DNA from: DATHWB01 sp040902855
GTDB taxonomy: Bacteria > Actinomycetota > Acidimicrobiia > Spongiisociales > ZC4RG35
Reading direction: 5' to 3'
Assembly (NCBI GenBank): GCA_040902855.1
Contig: JBBDWN010000003.1
Coordinates: 1 to 9,922 of the forward strand
DNA: 9,922 bases
In this document: in pieces, positions 6,876 to 9,922 of the stretch
Position numbering within the stretch: the first letter of the stretch is position 1
How the letters are laid out: the number at the start of each line of letters is the position of its first letter
Program-made: the position numbers and the translations under genes
The notes under the pieces: model-generated
What the model was told of the DNA's origin: nothing
Database searches by the model: none
What the model saw: only the letters and a program-made list of their open reading frames with translations

Positions 6876-7339
6876 CCGCCACTTTGAAGAGCGCTCGGCG
6901 TGCGCTCGAAGCGGTGACCGACCCTGAGATCCCGGTACTGACGGTGGAGGACCTCGGGATCATCCGCGATGTCGAGGTGAACGGCGACCACGTCACCGTG
7001 ACGATCACGCCCACCTATTCGGGCTGCCCGGCCATGGACGTGATCCGCTCGGACATCACCGACGCCCTCGAAGCCGTCGGCTTCTCCCAGGTCGACGTGA
7101 GGACCGTGTACGCGCCCGCCTGGACCACGGACTGGATGACCGAATCCGGCAAGCAGAAGCTGGAGGCGTTCGGCATCGCCCCGCCCCATCCTGTCGGATC
7201 CGGCGAGCGGCCCCCGGTGCTCTGCCCCCGATGCCGCCACTCCGCCCGCACGGTCTCCGAGTTCGGGTCCACGGCCTGCAAGGCGCTCATGGTCTGCACG
7301 AGTTGCGGCGAACCGTTCGACTACTTCAAGGAGCTGTGA
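6869..7339 (+). CDS. paaD: Epoxidase maturation protein PaaD (DUF59/MIP18 domain plus zinc-ribbon-like tail)
   Basis: PaaD belongs to the MIP18/DUF59 family of iron-sulfur assembly factors and is needed for an active phenylacetyl-CoA epoxidase, probably by helping mature the metal centres of PaaE or PaaA. From the ATG at 6869 it has 156 residues. The DUF59 part covers about 1-90, with DPEIPVLTVEDLGIIRDV and PTYSGCPAMDVI, whose Cys53 is the conserved cysteine of the family. The C-terminus has CPRC (119-122), then FGSTACKAL, then CTSCGEPFDYF with Cys143 and Cys146, a four-cysteine pattern typical of PaaD. A GTG directly after the ATG (6872) is an alternative start. It gives a 4-base GTGA overlap with paaC and sits seven bases from GAGG at 6861, against four bases for the ATG. 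The product differs by one residue. Confidence 0.94.
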   Translation: MVTATLKSARRALEAVTDPEIPVLTVEDLGIIRDVEVNGDHVTVTITPTYSGCPAMDVIRSDITDALEAVGFSQVDVRTVYAPAWTTDWMTESGKQKLEAFGIAPPHPVGSGERPPVLCPRCRHSARTVSEFGSTACKALMVCTSCGEPFDYFKEL

Positions 7340-8418
7340 TGACGGCCACCGCCGGAGTGGAGTTCCACCCGCTGACCGTGTCGTCGGTCGAGCCGCTCAC
7401 CGAAGAATCGGTCGCCGTCACCTTCGACGTGCCAGACGAACTGAAAGACGCGTTCCGGTACCTCCCCGGACAGCACGTCACCGTTCGCAAAGAAATCGAC
7501 GGCGCCGATGTGCGCCGCTCCTATTCGATATGCGCCAACGCCCGTCTCGGCACGCTGCGAGTCGGCATCAAGCGGCTCGAAGGCGGAGCGTTCTCGACGT
7601 GGGCGACGAGCCGGCTGCACCCGGGCGACGTCATCGACGTGACCCCTCCCGTGGGCGAGTTCACGATCGAAGCCGATTCGTCGGCCGCTCACCGCTACGG
7701 AGCGATCGTGGCGGGTTCGGGCATCACGCCCGTCCTGTCGCTGGTCTCCACCACGCTCGACATGGAGCCTGCGACCCGTTGGACGGTGATCTACGGGAAC
7801 CGTGCTGCCCGAACGGTCATGTTCCTCGACGAACTCGAAGGACTGAAGGACCGACACCCTGACCGTCTCCAGATCGTCCACGTCCTGAGCCGGGAGGATC
7901 CGGGGCTCGACCTCTTCGCCGGCCGTATCGACGACACCAAGCTGAAATCGCTCTTCGAGACCGTTGTCGACGCCGACAGCATCGATCGGTGGTTCTTGTG
8001 CGGTCCGTATGAGATGGTGATCGGAGCCCGCGAATTGCTGACTCGTCGCGGTGTCGACTCCGATGACATTCGGGACGAGCTGTTCTTCGCCGGCCCGCCC
8101 ACGGAGCTGCCGCCTCCACCACCTGAGGACGAACCGGGAACCACCCACCTCACCGTGATCCTCGACGGCCGGGCTTCGGAGGTGCGGATGCGGCCGGAAA
8201 CGCCGGTGCTCGATGCGGCGATGAGCGTCCGGTCGGAACTGCCCTACTCCTGCAAAGGGGGTATGTGTGCCACGTGCAAGGCCAAAGTCGTCGAAGGCAC
8301 CGTCCGCATGGACAAGAACTACGCGCTCGTGTCATCCGACCTCGAACAGGGCTTCGTCCTGACCTGCCAGAGCCACCCCACGAGCGAACGGCTCGTCGTG
8401 GACTACGACCAGCGATGA
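7339..8418 (+). CDS. paaE: 1,2-phenylacetyl-CoA epoxidase, reductase subunit PaaE
   Basis: PaaE passes electrons from NAD(P)H through FAD and a [2Fe-2S] cluster to the diiron site of PaaA. From the ATG at 7339 it has 359 residues, matching the E. coli length of about 356. Domains in order are: an FAD-binding region (about 1-110) with the RSYS flavin motif at 60-63; a nucleotide-binding region with GSGITP at 126-131 and FLCGP at 219-223; a Pro-rich linker near 265-275; and a plant-type ferredoxin domain. Its cluster cysteines are Cys305, Cys310, Cys313 and Cys343 (CKGGMCATC, then LTCQSHP). AAGGAG at 7328-7333 precedes the start by five bases, and the start shares one base with the paaD stop (TGATG). 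All cofactor motifs look intact. Confidence 0.96.
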   Translation: MTATAGVEFHPLTVSSVEPLTEESVAVTFDVPDELKDAFRYLPGQHVTVRKEIDGADVRRSYSICANARLGTLRVGIKRLEGGAFSTWATSRLHPGDVIDVTPPVGEFTIEADSSAAHRYGAIVAGSGITPVLSLVSTTLDMEPATRWTVIYGNRAARTVMFLDELEGLKDRHPDRLQIVHVLSREDPGLDLFAGRIDDTKLKSLFETVVDADSIDRWFLCGPYEMVIGARELLTRRGVDSDDIRDELFFAGPPTELPPPPPEDEPGTTHLTVILDGRASEVRMRPETPVLDAAMSVRSELPYSCKGGMCATCKAKVVEGTVRMDKNYALVSSDLEQGFVLTCQSHPTSERLVVDYDQR

Positions 8419-8443
8419 CAGCGCCTACACAGATGGTGAACCA

Positions 8444-9028
8444 GTGACGGACACCCGCAATACGCGAGCCGATGTGGTGCAGGCCGCCGGCCGCCTCTTC
8501 GCCGAACGCGGCTATCACGGGACCTCGATGCGGGATCTCGGCCGCGAACTCGGACTTCAGGGCTCGTCTCTGTATTCGCACATCCGGTCGAAGGAGGATC
8601 TGCTGGTCGACGTCGTACAGCGAGCTGCGGAGCTCTTCGAGGCATCGGCGGCGAAAGCGATGGCAGCCGAAGGCACCCATCGCCACCGCCTCCGCACGCT
8701 CGTCGCCGGACACGTCGACGTCCTGTTGGACCACGTCGACGAGGCCCGCACCTTTCTCAACGAGGCTCGCTCCCTCGACGGACCGAACCGTGCTCGGGTG
8801 GTGGCGGCCCGGGATGGCTACGAGGCACAGTTCCGTCAGGTGCTCGCAGAGGGAGTCACCGACGGAGAGTTCCGACCGGGGCTCGATCCTGCAGTGACGG
8901 GGATCCTCTTGCTCTCTGTTCTCAACTCGGTCGACCGTTGGTACCGCCCGGATGGCCGTCTCGACCGGGCGGCGCTGGTCGACGAAATCCTCGGCTTCGC
9001 CCTCGACGGGATTGCCGCGCCAGGCTGA
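8444..9028 (+). CDS. TetR/AcrR-family transcriptional regulator, candidate controller of the paa operon
   Basis: TetR-family proteins are dimeric repressors released from DNA by a small ligand. The protein has 194 residues. The N-terminal DNA-binding domain covers about 8-55, with AAGRLFAERGYHGTSMRDLG and the recognition-helix region GSSLYSHIRSKEDLL. The rest is a helical ligand-binding domain that I cannot tie to a ligand from sequence. The GTG at 8444 is the only usable start: no other start codon lies in frame back to the paaE stop. It begins 25 bases after paaE on the same strand, so it is probably part of the operon. TetR-type PaaR proteins responding to phenylacetyl-CoA are known for paa genes in other bacteria, so a PaaR role is a reasonable inference from position but unproven. 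The operator would be expected near paaA, inside the gap. Confidence 0.9.
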   Translation: MTDTRNTRADVVQAAGRLFAERGYHGTSMRDLGRELGLQGSSLYSHIRSKEDLLVDVVQRAAELFEASAAKAMAAEGTHRHRLRTLVAGHVDVLLDHVDEARTFLNEARSLDGPNRARVVAARDGYEAQFRQVLAEGVTDGEFRPGLDPAVTGILLLSVLNSVDRWYRPDGRLDRAALVDEILGFALDGIAAPG

Positions 9029-9041
9029 TCAGTCGAATCCG

Positions 9042-9884
9042 TCAGTCGAAGTCACCGTCCGAACGATTCCGCAGGAACCGCTCGATTTCCGAAGCGAGCT
9101 GTTCCCCTGAAGCCTGTGATCCTCCATCGACCAGCGCCTCCAACTGTTCGATCATCGACCCCACGTCGGGGCGTCCACCGGCGATCGCGTCGAGGTGGAC
9201 CCGCTGCGCATCGGCCTCCGACGCCATTTCGCTGAGGTCGAGTCCGAGACCGAGATGCAGGTCGACCCTTTCGAGGAGCGTCATGGCGGCAGAGACGAAG
9301 CGCGTGCCGAGATAGTTGGGAACCCGGGCCCAGAACCCCACCGTGGGGATGTCCCGTTCGATCATCTCGAGTTCGAGTGCCCCGCTGACCGACCCGGGCA
9401 CGGTCAACTCTCCTTCGGGATGATCGGCGACTTCGGGGATCTGATCCGAGGTCGAACCGGTGGTGATGAGCGTCACCGGCCGGGTGTGGGGAACGGCCCA
9501 CGGGATCCCGCCGAGGGCGATGAACTCGGAAACGTCAAAACGTACTGCAAGGTCGCCGACGGTGCGCGAGAACGATCGCCACCCGATGCTCGGCTCGGTG
9601 CCCGTGATCACCAGCAGATCGCGCTCGCCCACCTGGGAATGGATCAACCCGACGCTCGGCCATGCCAGCGAGCGGACCACCCCCTCCTCGAACGTGAGGG
9701 CAGGGCGCGTGTCCCGGTAGTCGAAGAGGTCATCCGATTCGAAAGTCGCCACCTGGTCGCCGCCTTCGGCCAGGAATTCGGCGGCGGATGTACCTGCGTC
9801 ACCGGCATTCACCCAACCGTCGAACGATGCCACCATCACCGGCGCATCGAGTTTGGGCTCGGAAACCATCTCGAAGCGAGTCAC
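9042..9884 (-). CDS. PAC2 (proteasome assembly chaperone 2) family protein
   Basis: Members resemble the eukaryotic and archaeal proteasome-assembly chaperone PAC2. Their role in bacteria is not established, though they are common in actinobacteria. Family traits seen are PVMVASFDGWVNAGDAGT near the N-terminus, DYRDTRPALTFEEG, LLVITGTEPSIGWRSF, FIALGGIPWAVPHTRP, GFWARVPNYLG and a Glu-rich C-terminal helix ending in SEIERFLRNRS. The start is uncertain. A GTG at 9884 gives 280 residues, matches where the family usually begins, and has TACGCT six bases upstream, as in leaderless genes. An ATG at 9914 gives 290 residues but shows no ribosome binding site in the few bases visible. The gene converges on the tetR gene, with 13 bases between stop codons. 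There is no signal peptide, so it is likely cytosolic. Family assignment is confident; the function is unknown. Confidence 0.88.
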   Translation of the reverse strand: MTRFEMVSEPKLDAPVMVASFDGWVNAGDAGTSAAEFLAEGGDQVATFESDDLFDYRDTRPALTFEEGVVRSLAWPSVGLIHSQVGERDLLVITGTEPSIGWRSFSRTVGDLAVRFDVSEFIALGGIPWAVPHTRPVTLITTGSTSDQIPEVADHPEGELTVPGSVSGALELEMIERDIPTVGFWARVPNYLGTRFVSAAMTLLERVDLHLGLGLDLSEMASEADAQRVHLDAIAGGRPDVGSMIEQLEALVDGGSQASGEQLASEIERFLRNRSDGDFD

Positions 9885-9890
9885 GTTCTC

Positions 9891-9896
9891 AGCGTA
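9891..9896 (-). promoter_or_regulatory. Candidate -10 element of the PAC2 gene (TACGCT)
   Basis: On the minus strand TACGCT fits TANNNT and is followed by six bases (GAGAAC) and then the GTG at 9884. That is the spacing of a leaderless transcript starting on the GTG itself. No good -35 was seen, and the element lies inside the reading frame if the ATG at 9914 is used. Confidence 0.35.
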
Positions 9897-9922
9897 TCGC
9901 CCTGGGAAGATCATGAGCCGAC

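Noticed and set aside
7321..8148. A 275-codon open frame on the minus strand inside paaE.
   Set aside because: Antisense to the intact FAD and NAD domains of PaaE; no domain or motif is recognisable.
9025..9032. Palindrome CTGATCAG at the tetR stop as a TetR operator or terminator.
   Set aside because: Only 8 bases, no T-run, and far from any promoter. The repeated CAGTCGAA at 9030 and 9043 is also too short to mean anything alone.
1..9922. Search for CRISPR repeats, transposons, tRNA or rRNA genes, phage genes or a new defence system.
   Set aside because: No repeat arrays, terminal inverted repeats, transposase motifs or RNA gene signatures were seen, and nearly all sequence is covered by ordinary genes.

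Overview
This is a high-GC bacterial scaffold fragment, most likely actinobacterial and possibly Acidimicrobiia-like. That placement rests on GC content, frequent GTG starts, gene content and a leuS/comEA/comEC neighbourhood. It contains two runs of exactly 100 N (3006..3105 and 4689..4788), so it looks like a draft or metagenome assembly. The content is mainly chromosomal housekeeping and catabolic genes. I found no mobile element, CRISPR array, RNA gene or recognisable defence system.

Left part (1..2517). On the minus strand, comEA and comEC (cut by the window's left edge) overlap by 4 bases and encode the DNA receptor and the inner-membrane channel for DNA uptake. comEA appears to start at a CTG codon preceded by a strong Shine-Dalgarno sequence. 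Facing away from comEA is a plus-strand class III-type polyphosphate kinase 2 (ppk2). It converges on a small minus-strand gene with an HELVH zincin motif, whose start overlaps the leuS stop codon.

Middle (2514..4788). leuS (leucyl-tRNA synthetase) lies on the minus strand and is broken by both assembly gaps. The first gap removes the KMSKS region. The second removes the N-terminus and the whole control region shared with the divergent paa operon.

Right part (4792..9028). A complete paaABCDE operon encodes the ring-1,2-phenylacetyl-CoA epoxidase: diiron oxygenase PaaA, PaaB, structural PaaC, maturation factor PaaD and reductase PaaE. It is followed 25 bases later by a TetR-family regulator that is the obvious candidate for local control. 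The downstream steps of phenylacetate breakdown (paaG, paaZ, paaJ, paaH, paaK) are not in this window.

Right edge (9042..9884 or 9914). A minus-strand PAC2-family protein converges on the tetR gene and may be translated from a leaderless GTG.

The most useful leads are the CTG start of comEA, the uncharacterised HELVH protein coupled to leuS, the ppk2 gene sitting inside a leuS-comEA-comEC neighbourhood, and the unsupported scaffold join between leuS and paaA. I did not find convincing evidence for a wholly new system.
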